A stretch of DNA of 64,000 nt. It comes from Allacma fusca (lineage: Eukaryota; Arthropoda; Collembola; Symphypleona; Sminthuridae). Each line of letters opens with the position of its first letter. Within the stretch, counting starts at the first letter, position 1. The notes beneath the pieces were generated by a model that was not told the origin of the DNA, did no database searches, and saw only the letters and a list, made by a program, of their open reading frames with translations. The translations under genes and the position numbers were made by a program. Below, piece by piece: positions 25,720 through 38,340 of this stretch. The stretch is from the NCBI GenBank assembly GCA_947179485.1, contig OX359248.1, positions 48,866,847 through 48,930,846 of the forward strand, in the 5' to 3' direction.

Positions 25720-27547
25720 ATGCATTCGTTATACGTATTTTTGACGGTGAGCGTTGGTTTCGTAATTGCTAGTCATGCGGAAATAAGCAATAGTCAAAAG
25801 TGGAATCAAGGGAATTTGGAAACATTACAGCTTGTTCAAGTGGTAAGTCATAAATATGTTATTTAGTATATGGTGTTATTTTGAGAAATTTCTATGTAGT
25901 GGTTAAAAATGTAATGTGTAATTAAATATATGTAGTGGTTTTTTACATTTTTGGGGGGAAATGTGTTTGAGTGGATGATGGACTTTTAAATGAGATTTTT
26001 TTGTTTCTTTATTTAGATTATGAGACATGGGGATAGAAATCCTATAGCTCCGTTTCCGCTGGACCCAAACAAGGACAATCCCGACTACTTTCCCGAAGGA
26101 TTTGGACAGCTCACTAATGTAAATGAATGGAAGGCGGATTTGAATGAGAATTAGATATTTCTGGCATTAGATTATGATTCCTTTGGGTAAGGGATCAAAA
26201 GTCTGTGTGTTTGCAGTGTTAAATAATGGGATTTTTCTGGGAATGATCTGTGCCAGGTTGGGGTCAAACAAACCAATAATCTGGGGAAGTTTGTCCGTCA
26301 GCGCTATGATGGGTTCATTGGGTCTACATACCATTCGGATGAGTTGTACGCTTTGAGTTCGGACACTGAACGCTCGATCAGAAGTGGGAATTCGTTTTTG
26401 CGAGGGTTGTTCCCAAAATCAAAGGCTTCTATCAGGTCAAGCGGTGAGAGTAGTTTGTCCAGTTCAATTCTGCATTCCGAAGATCACTGTCCCGAGGAAG
26501 AAGATGATGGAGAGAATTCTCAGGTGGTTCCAATTAGAACCATCAATAAAGAAATTGACAACGTAAGTGTGGAAGAGATTTGTAGTAAGGTTTTTCCTAA
26601 CTGTGAATTGTGAGTATTGGATATGAAGGGTAATATTGTTGGAGGAACGGTTAAATAACAAAATGCTCTGAATTTAATCTAGTTCCTGTACCTAAACCAC
26701 AAATGTCCTCGATTTGATAAAGAATTCAAGGAGCTCATTGTCAAGGAAAGCATCAATTGGATGAAAGACAACGGCAAGACTTTGCTTTCAGTATTTACAA
26801 ATGCTGGAATTGTCCCAAAAGGTGATGGAATACATGCAGCCGGTCATGTCTTTGACTACCTCAATGTTTTGGTAACTCTTATTTTATTTCTTTATGAGTA
26901 TCTACCTTAACATCATTTTGTTTCACACTAAATAATGCAATTTTTTGAATCGTCTGAAACAGAAATACCAGAACAAGCCACTGCCTGACTGGGCCACTCC
27001 AGAGGTTATGAGCTTAGGAAAGCAATTGTTCCAGTCCGTATTTGGACTGGAAACAGCAACACGATCAATGAAAGAGCTGCGATCAGCTATGGTGAAAAAA
27101 ATACTGGAGAATATGCAGAAGAAACTTGATGAACCCAAAGAAGCGAACAGGAAAATAATTCTGTATTCTGGTCACGACAGGACCATCGTTTCGTTCTTAA
27201 ATATTCTGGGAATGTTTAATAACCTCATTCCATATTATGCCAGTGGAGTTTTGATTGAGCTACACAAAAGTCCAGAATTAGAAGAGCATCATATTGAGGT
27301 ATTATTTCTATCCTGACAATCACAAATAATTTATCTAATTGAAACTTCTGCTAATTCTGGGTACTTCCAGGGAAAATGCATTACAAGTTTTTTTAATTTT
27401 CTATAGTTGTACTTCCGGAACGATACTACAGTTGAGCCTTATAAATTAGACTTCGAATTGTGCGGGAATCCGTGTCTTCTGTCATCCTTCAAAAAAATCG
27501 TTGATGATCTAGTCCCTGAAGATTTTGATAAATCTTGTGAATTATAA
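25720..27547 (+). CDS. HAP4: secreted histidine acid phosphatase
   Basis: Six exons: 25720-25842, 26017-26118, 26257-26562, 26683-26871, 26963-27298 and 27407-27547, giving 398 aa. The ATG at 25720 gives a clear signal peptide (LYVFLTVSVGFVIASHA). RHGDRNP is at residues 44-50, the second arginine motif reads SSDTERSIRSG, and the catalytic HD is at 311-312 (YSGHDRTIVSF). Exon 3 carries an acidic insertion rich in Ser, Glu and Asp (HSEDHCPEEEDDGENS) that is not seen in HAP1, 2, 5 or 6; HAP3 has a shorter counterpart. The protein stops soon after the last conserved cysteines (KSCEL), with no membrane helix, so it should be a soluble secreted or lysosomal enzyme. Exon phases match HAP3. All core catalytic residues are present. 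Confidence 0.9.
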
Positions 27548-29631
27548 ATTTTCCAAAATAAGTTTTTTCAATGTACAGCCTGGTGCTGATTCTACGTTGA
27601 CTTCCTACTTACAATTGTATTGTATTATACTCTTCTACGCTTACATCGTTACATCAAATTTTAACTCGTTTTTGTTTGGTTTTGTTCTGTGATATTCTTA
27701 TATACTCTAACTGCATTTGTGTGCTATTTATAATGTCTAAACAACTTATACCTCACAGTATCGCTTTTACTGCAATGTTCCAGCTATTACGTATTACAGC
27801 TTTAAATAATTATCCAAAACAGTATCAACTGAATTTCTTCCTGGGTGCACTGCAGCTAAGATCAAATGTGCCTACAATGTCGTATGAAGTAATGCTGCAA
27901 TTTGAAAAGGGTTGAACACGGTTATATATTATTGTATGTAATAGCTATGAATAGAATTACGTTATTACAACTTCAAAAAAGTATTCATTTGACTAAACTA
28001 CAATAAACAAATGTGAAACTACATGTGTGCTAGTCATCCATTGTGCATAGTCTTGCAGTTATGAATAATTAAATGTAACTTGATCTAATGGACTTCGAAG
28101 CAATTTCAATACTGTCCCAATAACTTGCTTCATGGTTTGCAAAATGACCACGTGAATAGAGGTGTGTCTGTTTACGTAATAATCCCTTCGTGGCTCTCTC
28201 CAGGTGAAACAAGTGATAGCCAGCCAAGTCAGAGCATGCGAACCTCATGGGTCTGTAAATATAACTTTTTAGTCAAAGTCCAAATGTGTAAACACGGAAA
28301 ACATTTGAAGGCGACGGAACATTGACTCGGAATATAATAACATGGTACTATTGTTGACAGGTAAACTGGCAGTATGTGTAAATATCTCACCTGTCGCCAA
28401 GAGTAACATGTAAAACATAATGTGTTTTTCGAGAGGCTTCACATTTCAACTGGTTTGATCCAGTTACAGGATGTTAGATTCCAGTGGGTGTTTACTTTTG
28501 AAGCAGTTGTTATTTGATAAAATTGTTCTACCTTAAATATTAAGTTCATTTCAGTTGCGAATCATAGGTCCACGGAGGCCCCACGCCTCCAACATTTCCC
28601 CTGCCACACTTTTCCCATTCATTCAGCTTTCCTAAGCTTTTGAAACCAAACAATGACAGCTTGATGAAAGGGTATAGCTGTTAGCGTGATTAATTTTAAG
28701 TGTTCATGTGACGGCAAACAATTTCCAGAGCTCAAGTGATAAAGTAGTTCTATATTTATACGATTAGTTGCCTTATGCAAAATCCTCTATGGTCATATGA
28801 TTATTCGAAGTTTGACGTGGACTCATCCGTAATTTCCTTCTATCACGGGATTTTTAGCAGTTTCAATCAGTATGTAGATGCATTTTGTAAGGATACAGTA
28901 TTTTTACTAGTCATGCAAATTAGTAAGGTGCGCTATAAAAAGATAAACATTTTGCAAAACATAGATCATGTGTATGTCCTTAACACCCATCTCATGCTTT
29001 GAACTTTGAACATTCGGTATTATTAAGTAAGTATCTACATATTAACTGTTTTAGCACAGGTAGGTTTTAAAATCTACAAAATGATTCGCTACCCTATAGA
29101 AGGCTGGATTTAACTCCCCATCCCTTTAGTTTATATTAATTGCTTCAAAAATTACATGTCCTACAGAATATGCTAATGCTGAACACTCTTCATTTACTTC
29201 CAATGACTTTATCCATATGTAATTATTTATAACTTCAGACTATACCGACATTTAAAATAAACACCAATGATGTAAGTACTTTTCGTAAGCCTCCTCCGAC
29301 TGATATTTGATAAAAAATAAAATGACATATGAAACCTGGAATATAAAAGGAAAACATCGAGGGGAATCGGACAGTACACAGATCCCATTCATTGTTAGTA
29401 ATCCCTTCCTCCGTAAATACAAGAATTCAGTTCTTATAGAAAGCACTGGAACTCGACTCGGGTCCAGATTATCTAAACATATTTTCCTTCCGACAATGAG
29501 GTTCTTATAGCATTTGAGAATACAAGATATTGAATTAATACCTTCGTATTCATATCTTCAACTTCCTACTTCGCTCAACATTTCCTCCGTGGCTCTTGAC
29601 CTATCCATCTAACATCTTTCGGTTTTCGAAA
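27548..29631. other. Intergenic sequence between HAP4 and HAP5
   Basis: No gene recognised. The stretch at about 28558-28660 (containing CCACGCCTCCAACA) is related to 52755-52860, upstream of HAP6, showing that the HAP5 and HAP6 duplication included more than 1 kb of 5' flank. Confidence 0.5.
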
Positions 29632-31731
29632 ATGGCCCTCCATAGATCTAATTTATTTATTTTAATTGCTGCTCTTGCAGTGACACATTCCTCGTGTGTG
29701 AATCTCACAACTTTAAGACTTGCTCAAGTGGTAAGTTGTTTTTTTTAGTTATTTCTTATTTTTCGTGCAATTTATAAAATTTCTACATTGTAATTGAAAT
29801 ATCTTTAAATGCAAGCATGCATCTTACTTATCTTACTTATTATAGGTTTACCGGCACGGTGATCGGGCACCAATGTACATTTACCCCACCGACCCGTACA
29901 AAGACGTGCAAAAATACTGGCCTAATGGTCTTGGTCAGCTGACAAGCGTGAGCTGCTAATTCAACTACTTAGGTCAGGTAACGTCTGAAAATATTATCTG
30001 ACAGAGTCAAATTTGTCTGATTTAGCGAGGCATGGACCAACAATATTACCTCGGTGAATATCTCCGTCAGCGGTACGATGGCTTCATTGACCGGTTGTAC
30101 GACAGGAAACAAATCCATGTTCTGAGCTCCGACGTTGATCGAACACTTATGAGTGCGGAAGCAAATTTAGTTGGACTTTTCCCCAAACTGACAACTTTCT
30201 CCGAGGGCAGCGCTGGGCCTGAGGGAAAAGTAGACATGCAACTTGTGCCCATTCATACCTTAATGGATAGTACTGATAAGGTGAGCACACTAGTCACGCT
30301 CATTCAAGAGACACCCTTGAGAGTTGATTACTAAATACTTGAAACAACATTTGTAATGTAATTGTCTTCTAAGGACGCATGTACATAATAATTAACACAA
30401 TTATTATAATTAGCACATTAGCACCATTGGATTGATAGCTTGTTGTTGTTGTTGTCGATTATGTATAGTTACTTCATATGTCAGCAAACTGTCCCCGTCG
30501 GGATGAGGCATTTGATGAGTACGAAAATACTTCACCAATGATTCAGAAAATCCGAGAAGAAAATGAAAACTTGTTCGAATATGTCAAGTACAAAATGGGG
30601 ATGCCAGCGGCTCATGAAATGTTTACTGTCATGAAAATTTCAGACATACTGTACTGCCAGGTAAAGACAAATAATATTTTCTGTATATAATCTATTTCCT
30701 TTAAAATATAATTTGTAAAGGCACAAATATGTATGTCCTTATAATAATGTAGTAGCTATTAAACATTTTCCAATGATCCATTTCATTTATTAAAAACAGC
30801 AACAACACAATTTGACACTACCCTCTTGGGCTAATGACACCATTCTGGAGAAAATGCGATACTTAAGTGGAATCGAATATGCCATGAAAGGAGGGACAAC
30901 TGAACTACGCCGACTTATTGGAGGTCCTCTGGTTGAAAGGCTAATGAGCAATATGCAAGCTGAGACTACTTCACAAACAAGAGAGTCACCCAAAATGTAC
31001 ATGCATTCTGGCCATGATGATACTCTTGCTGCACTAATGGCTACAATGGGGGTATTCGATCCTCAAAATCCTGGCTATGCCTCCGCATTTATAATGGATC
31101 TTCATCAGGAGGAATCAACCGGGAAATACTTCGTGGAAGTATGATCACGTTTATATTTATGGGATTAATTTGCCAATGTAACCCATTGACGTCATTAAAT
31201 GAACTACAGATTTGTAAAATTCTCATGAATAATTTATCTAGATATTTTATCGTAATTCCACTGAACGTGAGCCTTACCCTTTACACATCCCTGGTTGTGG
31301 AAGTCCTTGCTACCTGGAAGACATGCAGACTCTGCTAGCTCCGTACATTCCTACAGATTGGGAAGCAGAATGTCAGCTCAAAGCCCAAGTCCTCGATGAC
31401 TCAGGGTCAATAGTTATATATCAGTTTAGCATGACATCATTGCTTTGTGAGTACCTTATTCAGTCTCAAACAAACTGTAGATCTCTCTCCAACTTCTGCA
31501 TTTAATTACTACATGCACTGATACCAAATCTACAATTTACAGATGCTTGTTACTGTGTGTACTCATAAATTTCACTGATTGTTTTCAATAGATTTTCTGG
31601 CAGTGGTTCTTACGTCGGTGATAGTTTGGATTACCATCCTGTGTCTCGCTTCCAAACGGAGAAGTTCGAATGTCATCAACGATAGTGACTACCCTGGGTT
31701 GGATAAAGGATCTTATGTTAAAATTCCTTGA
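29632..31731 (+). CDS. HAP5: type-I membrane histidine acid phosphatase
   Basis: Seven exons: 29632-29730, 29846-29947, 30026-30280, 30469-30660, 30800-31138, 31242-31446 and 31592-31731, giving 443 aa. The ATG at 29632 opens a signal peptide ([15 protein letters not shown]). RHGDRAP is at residues 36-42, the second arginine motif is canonical ([12 protein letters not shown]), and HD is at 288-289 ([12 protein letters not shown]), so the enzyme should be active. A transmembrane helix at about 399-417 ([19 protein letters not shown]) precedes a 26-residue cytosolic tail ending [12 protein letters not shown]6 is a close duplicate with the same exon phases, including the phase-1 final intron. 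PAPQ1 follows 1.7 kb downstream on the same strand, and the HAP-PAPQ pair is duplicated as a unit. Confidence 0.92.
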
Positions 31732-31905
31732 ACATTGTATTAATTTGTCGTAGAGTGGTCACAACCAAACGAACATATCATTATTGTTATTTAGGTTACA
31801 ATATTTTGAGATAGGACAGAACCGCTGGAATTTTTAACTGATAGTTTTGTTACTTGATTTTTATTGCTGGATTCAATAATACAGTTTTATTTTTAACGAA
31901 CTTTA

Positions 31906-31911
31906 AATAAA
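31906..31911 (+). terminator. Polyadenylation signal of HAP5
   Basis: AATAAA 175 bp after the stop codon. Confidence 0.55.
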
Positions 31912-33190
31912 GGTGCTCTCACAATGACCTTATCTTACCTTTAGTTCATTAACTTTCCAAATCATAGGTGTACATATGCTTGTACATTGCAAAAATTTAA
32001 TCATAGTCATTAAAGCAGAATACTAGTGAATTAGAATGTTAAATACTCAATTACGAATTAGTGAAAGCATGGCCTTACGGCCGTTCACTGACTTACTATT
32101 TAGACATGCACTCGTTGTCATTTATACTTCACGTCTGGACCAAATCTCTAGGGACATGTACCAATCTCTCCGACTGTTTACACCTCTATCGAGGGTCTGA
32201 GCACACTCGACTCAAATCACCATTACCATACTGATGGTCTGGTCTGGGTTAGAGTTGACAAGAAGGAGCTATTATTGAGAGCACAGATTTTGCTCAAATG
32301 GATTTCGCAATGTGATGAAATTGATTTGTGCGAGCTTATTTTGGTATGGAAATCAAAACTAAATTTAGAAGTAACCCTATATGTATGTAGATGTCTTCAC
32401 TTTAGCAATAACAAGTTGTTGAAATTGTGGGATTAAATATGTCCAGGGAATTGAGCACTGAAATGGTCTCTGGTCATGTATTGTGGGGACAGTTTCTATT
32501 TCATATATTTACACAAATATTTTAATTAGAAAATTGAATTAAAAATCTGATTTCCAATGAGCTCCAGTGACTTACCTAGAAGGATTTTAAAGGTAATAAT
32601 TGGTGACCTAGGATCATGATGAGAATGTTAACAAATAACTTCATTACAGATATTGGCACAGGAATAAAATGAATGTGCAATCATTTTCATGAATAGAAAA
32701 AAAAATGCACTGCTACAAGATAATGGTCAGTACAAGTTGTAAACACGCTAGTGTTTCTATTATTGTATGTTCTCCGAAGTATGTTACATTTGCAATTGAA
32801 CGTACGCCCAGGACTTTAAATTTAGTTCTACTTTCGATTTCTTTCTGGACGTACCTATTCTTAAACCATGTTAAGGCCTTTGTCATCACTCTCTCGCTCA
32901 TACACTCATGCATATGCTGATTCACGCAAGTAAATACTTAGCTTTGCATTTACTAATCAGTAACTTCTCGAAAAAATCTCATCCCAACTTTTCAACGGAG
33001 TCAAGAGGGTACAACCAGGTATGTTGGTCCCATCTTCAACGCCACATTCACTTTGTACGAATGTACACAAGTAGACAATGATACCGTAAAGTAACACATT
33101 CAATGATATTCAATGGTAGCATATATTTGCCGTGAAGACTGAATACCCAGAAAGATAGTTATTATAATAAAACATTTGTAATACAAACGA
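31912..33190. other. Intergenic sequence between HAP5 and PAPQ1
   Basis: No exon recognised. From about 33110 onward it matches the upstream region of the other PAPQ genes. Confidence 0.45.
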
Positions 33191-33193
33191 CGG

Positions 33194-33462
33194 ACGATAG
33201 TAAAAGGATTTTTTGATGTATTTTGAGCAGTTGAAATTAACATACGAAGTCATAAATACTATTGCAAAAGAGTAGACACGGTAACATTGCGAATACAAAA
33301 TGAAGTCTGAATTTTACCGTTCAATTATACAATGTTTACATCACCCTTAATCAGTATAAAAGGATCCGTAAACACTCTCAGAAATCATTCACTCACCGCC
33401 CTCTGAGTTTCTCACATCTCTGTTTTCTATCCTCAACTTTTCCTCATCACTTCATCTCCAAG
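33194..33462 (+). promoter_or_regulatory. PAPQ1 promoter and 5' leader
   Basis: TATAAAAG at 33355-33362 lies about 100 bp before the ATG, with a TCAGAAATCATTC initiator-like sequence about 25 bp downstream of it. A stretch of about 270 bp is conserved almost base for base before PAPQ2, PAPQ3 and the PAPQ relic, including the block around GATGTATTTTGAGCAGTTG and the leader CTCATCACTTCATCTCCAAG. Confidence 0.8.
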
Positions 33463-35300
33463 ATGAACAAGATTGTAAGTTGACTTCACTGGCAGTTTAA
33501 TCAAAAAACAAGATATGAGCATTTTATCGAATTACGGATTACATCTATAGCCAATGTCTTTCAGAGTTAAAAATCTCTAAAAATTAATAGAATTTTTTTT
33601 TGGATCAGTACCTGAGTATATTTTGAGAATTTTAATTAGCACTGATAGCTTCTCAAAATATTTGGACTGTTATACAATATTGCTAATATATCTATTGTTT
33701 AAATTTTTTACAGATCATTGCCTTCGCCATTTGCGCTGCTGTGGTTGCTGAACCACCGTCTGGGGGTTACGGTGGAGGAGCACCTGTTGTTGCATTCGGT
33801 GGTTCATCCGCTGGTGGAGTTAGTGGAGGAAGTAGCTCAAGTATCTCCAGCGGTGGTAACGATGGGCCATTGGAAGGCAACTCAATTGTTGACCAAGCTC
33901 TTCTTACTCGCATTGGTCAGATCTTGAGCCAACAAGTCGTCTCTCAAAATGCTGCTTTATCTTCTGGAAGCTCCTCAGGAGGTTCTTCTTTCTCTTCGGG
34001 TAGCTCTTCAGGAGGTTCTTCTTCCTCTTCCGCTAGCTCTTCAGGTGGTTCTTCTGTAGGTTATGCAGCTCCATCAGGCCCAGCACCAGCTCCACAACAA
34101 TCTTACCCAGCACCCCAACAATCTTATCCAGCACCACAACAATCTTACCCAGCTCCAGCTCCTCAGCCACAGGGAGGGTATGGAGCTCCATCTGCCCCAG
34201 CTCCCCAACCACAACAGTCTTACCCAGCTCCAGCCCCTCAACCACAACAGTCTTACCCAGCTCCAGCTCCTCAGCCACAACAGGCTTACCCAGCTCCCGC
34301 TCCTCAGCCACAACAGGCTTACCCAGCTCCTCAACCACAGCCAAGCTACGGAGCTCCATCTGCCCCAGCACCAGCCCCTCAAGTTTCTTACTCTGCACCA
34401 GCACCTCAACAATCTTACTCTGCACCAGCACCTCAACAATCTTACCCAGCTCCAGCACCTCAACAATCTTACCCAGCTCCAGCTCCTCAGCCATCTTACC
34501 CAGCTCCAGCTCCTCAGCCACAGGGTGGATACAGTGGTCCTTCTGCTCCAGCTCCCCAGCCATCTTACCCAGCTCCAGCTCCTCAACCTCAACAGGCTTA
34601 CCCAGCGCCAGCTCCACAACCATCTTACCCAGCTCCAGCACCTCAACAATCTTACCCAGCTCCAGCTCCTCAGCCACAGGGTGGATACAGTGGTCCTTCT
34701 GCTCCAGCACCCCAGCCTTCCTACCCAGCTCCTCAACCACAACAGGCTTACCCAGCACCAGCTCCTCAACCACAACAGGCTTACCCAGCACCAGCTCCAC
34801 AACCACAACAGGCGTACCCAGCTCCCGCACCTCAGCCACAGTCAAGCTACGGAGCTTCATCTGCTCCAGCTCCTCAACCATCGTACCCAGCCCCTCAACC
34901 ACAACAGTCTTACAATAGCCCATCCGCTCCAGCTCCTCAACCATCGTACCCAGCCCCTCAACCACAACAGGCCTACAATAGCCCATCCGCTCCAGCTGCT
35001 CAACAACCATCAGCAGGATATAGTGGCCCAACTGGCCAGAGCTCTGTCGGAGGTGGTTCCATTGGAGGAGGATCTGTCGGAGGCGGATCTGTCGGAGGTG
35101 GTTCTACTGGCAGCTCATCCAGCGGTAGCCAACTCATCACCCTTGGACAAATCAACCCAGCTCGTTTGGTTGCCAGCTTTTCCCAACAGGGACAGGGTTC
35201 ATCTACCTCTTCCGGTTCTTCAGCTTCTTCAGCTTCTTCCGCTGGCTCTGCTAGTGGTCAGTCTTCTAGCTCCGCTGGAGGACAAGGCGGTTACCAGTAA
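33463..35300 (+). CDS. PAPQ1: secreted Pro/Ala/Gln/Tyr-rich repeat protein
   Basis: Two exons, 33463-33474 (only four codons) and 33714-35300, giving 532 aa. The first exon supplies the ATG of the signal peptide MNKIIIAFAICAAVVA, presumably cleaved before EPP. Then come a Gly/Ser-rich region, a short non-repetitive block (DGPLEGNSIVDQALLTRIGQ and following), Ser/Gly runs, a long repeat domain of units like QQSYPAPAPQPQ from about residue 120 to 430, a Gly/Ser spacer, a second non-repetitive block (QLITLGQINPARLVASF) and the tail SSAGGQGGYQ. There is no known catalytic domain. The composition suggests an extracellular structural protein (cuticle, silk, glue or egg coat), with regularly spaced tyrosines that could be cross-linked; this is inference. 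PAPQ3 is nearly identical over its 3' part. Confidence 0.9.
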
Positions 35301-36449
35301 GCGTTCATAAGGCCACGATAAAATCGAGATCATTTGAAAATTCATTTATTTTTTTATCATGTGTTTACGCAAATATGAATTTCATAAATTGAAATAAATA
35401 ATTGATTGGGAAGTCAAAAATCTAAACTTGTGTCTTTACAATTTGCTACTTCTATTCATTTATTGATGACGACCATCCGTGTAATTTACCAATTTTACCG
35501 AAACACTTCTAATGAAATCAAACCTGCGTCTTCTTTCATAATCATGCATGATAATACCACGCAACATTCTCACAACCAGTTTTTACTAATTGATCTACGA
35601 GTGTTACAGTTTCAAATCCATTAATAAATGATTGTGTCAATTGTTACAATCAGATATAGTGACAAACGGAACAAGTTCCGCCATTGGCACATCAAGATTC
35701 AGAAATTTTTAAAAATCTAATTTTGTCTCTACAAATTGCTACTTCTATTCAATTATTGATCAAGACCATTCATGTAATTTACCAGTATTACTAAACACTA
35801 CTAATAAAATTAAACATGAGTCTTGGAACAAGTCCTGAAATTGGTACAATCAAGATTCAGAAATTTTGCAAAACTCAAAACAATTTTGTACCTCATTGCG
35901 ATACTACCATTGCCCTAAGAAGTACATTTTGCCTCGGTCAACCAGCTGGTTTAAATTAAAACATAAACAGAAATAATGAAAGTTATTTTAAATGCATTCT
36001 ACAGCAATATGATAAGGCCAGAAGTTTTTTTAGCAGTGTATTCTTAGCTCCTGATTTTGAGGTCAGATAATCTAGAAAACATATCCACACTCTCAACTTG
36101 GGCATGCTTTGAAGTAAACATTGGTTCACCTTTGAATAAAAAATGTTACTTGCCAATTCTTTAATTGCAAACGCGGTAAGCTCCTATGATAGACGTCTAG
36201 ATAGACGATAGGTATCCTGCATAAAAATTTTGTTAATTTTTTGGTCATTAGGCCTCGCATAGAAAATCATTGTAAGGCTAAGGGGCGATACGAGAAATCG
36301 GTGGTACGAGGCCTGCTTGCAAGTAAGAAATTGTAATTATTAGGTACATACATACATTTTCAAATTAAATTCACAACGTTAAAATAAAAATATAGGTAAA
36401 CAAAAAAGAATACAACTTGCCTGAATTGACCCTACTTTCTGAAAAAAAG
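35301..36449. repeat. 3' flank of PAPQ1, copy of a segmental duplication
   Basis: This flank matches 59407-60600 downstream of PAPQ3, and in part 39686-39860 (after PAPQ2) and about 51360-52200. Within it, 35405-35545 and 35695-35830 are diverged tandem copies of each other. No gene seen. Confidence 0.65.
35393..35398 (+). terminator. Polyadenylation signal of PAPQ1
   Basis: AATAAA 93 bp after the stop, conserved at the same place after PAPQ2 and PAPQ3. Confidence 0.65.
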
Positions 36450-36567
36450 TAGTGGTTATTGTCTTTGCAGTCACGACCTTGTATGTAACTTCCATACTAC
36501 AAGATCGAAACAACGAATCTCAAGGTTGTGATAAAGGAACTTATATTACAATACCTCGATATAATAT
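36450..36567 (+). pseudogene. Relic last exon of a HAP5/HAP6-type phosphatase
   Basis: The sequence matches exon 7 of HAP6 (56814-56941): hydrophobic VVVIVFAVTTLYVTS, then RNNES and CDKGTYITIP. The match continues into the HAP6 3' flank, but the original stop TGA is CGA here. No other phosphatase exon precedes it, so this is the remnant of a deleted HAP gene that once stood before PAPQ2. Confidence 0.8.
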
Positions 36568-36821
36568 GTTTTGATTCTACAAAATCCTACCTGTATGATT
36601 CTATCGTTATAATTATTACAAACTCTTCGAAATCTTTTTTCATAACTAACAAATCAAACGAATAATTTGTAAGAACAAAAGTAATTGCATACCAATGTGG
36701 ATTACTAGCTTTATATCCCCATAACTTCATTTGAAATATATTAAATGAAATTGGTAAAAACATAGAAAATGATGCCAATAAACAGGTCACTGATAATTAG
36801 AAGATATTTAAGTCTCATGGT

Positions 36822-36990
36822 CAGTCTAAGACTAGACAAAGAATCTGAAAACTTGAATTGGGTTGGCGACTTGAATAAGTAGAAATTGTTTACAATGACG
36901 GACTGCCCGTAAAAATTCAATGAATTTGACATGGGCTGACGGGCTTATCGAAATATATTCAAATATTTTGTTATAATGTTTAATACATTA
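36822..36990. repeat. Dispersed repeat, copy 1
   Basis: Related to 48235-48440: shared runs include GGGTTGGCGACTTGAATAAG and TTTACAATGACGGACTGCCC. It interrupts the HAP 3' flank, which stops matching HAP6 at about 36820, so it looks like an insertion of a short mobile sequence of unknown class. Confidence 0.6.
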
Positions 36991-37009
36991 TACTTTCAGA
37001 TTAAAGTAG

Positions 37010-38070
37010 ATGATTGCATTGTTGGATCGGTGTAATCCATTCATACAATAGAGAAACCATCTGTGTTGTATTATTATAAATCCACCAATAATATATGTAT
37101 TTCTTATTGAAATCTCTCTGAAATTATTTAATTAATAATCATCCATAATTATATATACAAGCAAAACCCATGAACGAAGTTTACGGAAATATATTTTCGT
37201 ATGCCAGACACTTTGCTTTGTCTGTACTACTTTCCATATATCTAGTTTCAAAACACTTGCCATCAAAAATTACTGACCGTTTTTCTGGGTTTTGAGGCAC
37301 GTTTTTAATTTCCGGTCACTCCACTTGGATCTGCTGCAAATCCATACTAGATAACTTTGGTCTTCGGTTTTATATTTATTATACATCTAGAAACTAAGCG
37401 CGTGTCATGAGTCGTATTTGGAAACGTTACCTTTACAAGTACAACCTGTGATACATGAGACAAGTTCAATACAATGCCTACTAAAGGTTTAGAATACTAT
37501 ATTGCAAGCTAATAATAATGAGATGAAATTAATAGTTATATTATTATAATATAAGCATACTCGCCTCACAACAATCCAATCCATGTTCCAAGCTGCAAAC
37601 TTAAGTGGATTTTGGAGTGACGATTGACCACGCTGTTCATCAGTAATTGGATTAGGATTGCGGATTAATTCACAGAATGCAACTAAGTTGGATTAGGTAA
37701 ATGGATTAAAATGAATTCATTGAGCCGAGATTAAGCAGTAAATAATATATTCAAGTTTGCTCACCTTTTGGATTAGGATTGGGATAGATAATTTATTTAA
37801 AAAACGGTAATCCGGACTTAAATTAATCCAGAATTAATAATCCATTCCCACCCCTGTATAATTTAGAAAAACCTGAGAATTATTCAGGGTAAATAAAATG
37901 TAAACAGAAATAATAGATAAATCATGTACAAATATTAACACGGGAGTTATCTGTGAAAGAATAGGACCGATCACAAGAAATCGTCTTCAAATAACCTCGA
38001 AAACAATTAAACGCATATATTTGACATGAAGACTGAATACCCATATGGTTATTTTAATACAAACGACGGA
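37010..38070. repeat. Segmental duplication, copy 1 (matches 49500-50500)
   Basis: Upstream DNA of PAPQ2 that is nearly collinear with 49500-50500, starting at GATGATTGCATTGTTGGATC and running into the PAPQ promoter in both places. No gene seen. Confidence 0.75.
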
Positions 38071-38340
38071 TGATAGTAAAAGTATTTTTTGATGTATTTT
38101 GAGCAGTTGAAATTAACATACGAAGTCATAAATACTATTCCAAAAGAGTAGACACGGTAACATCGTGAATACAAAATGAAGTTTGAATTTTACCGTTCAA
38201 TTATACAATGTTTACATCACCCTAAATCAGTATAAAAGGAACTGTAGACACTCTCAGAAATCATTCACTCACCGTGCCCTCTGAGTTTCTCACATCTCTG
38301 ATTTCTATCCTCAACTTTTCCTCATCACTTCATCTCCAAG
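38071..38340 (+). promoter_or_regulatory. PAPQ2 promoter and 5' leader
   Basis: TATAAAAG at 38231-38238, with the same upstream block and leader as PAPQ1. Confidence 0.8.

Noticed and set aside
34080..34980. CRISPR-like spaced repeats
   Set aside because: The repeats are coding, tandem and without unique spacers, in eukaryotic DNA.
34033..35031. Long open frames on the minus strand and in other plus frames across PAPQ1, PAPQ2 and PAPQ3
   Set aside because: They arise from the biased repeat codons of the real genes, lack signal peptides and splice context, and change register with repeat number.
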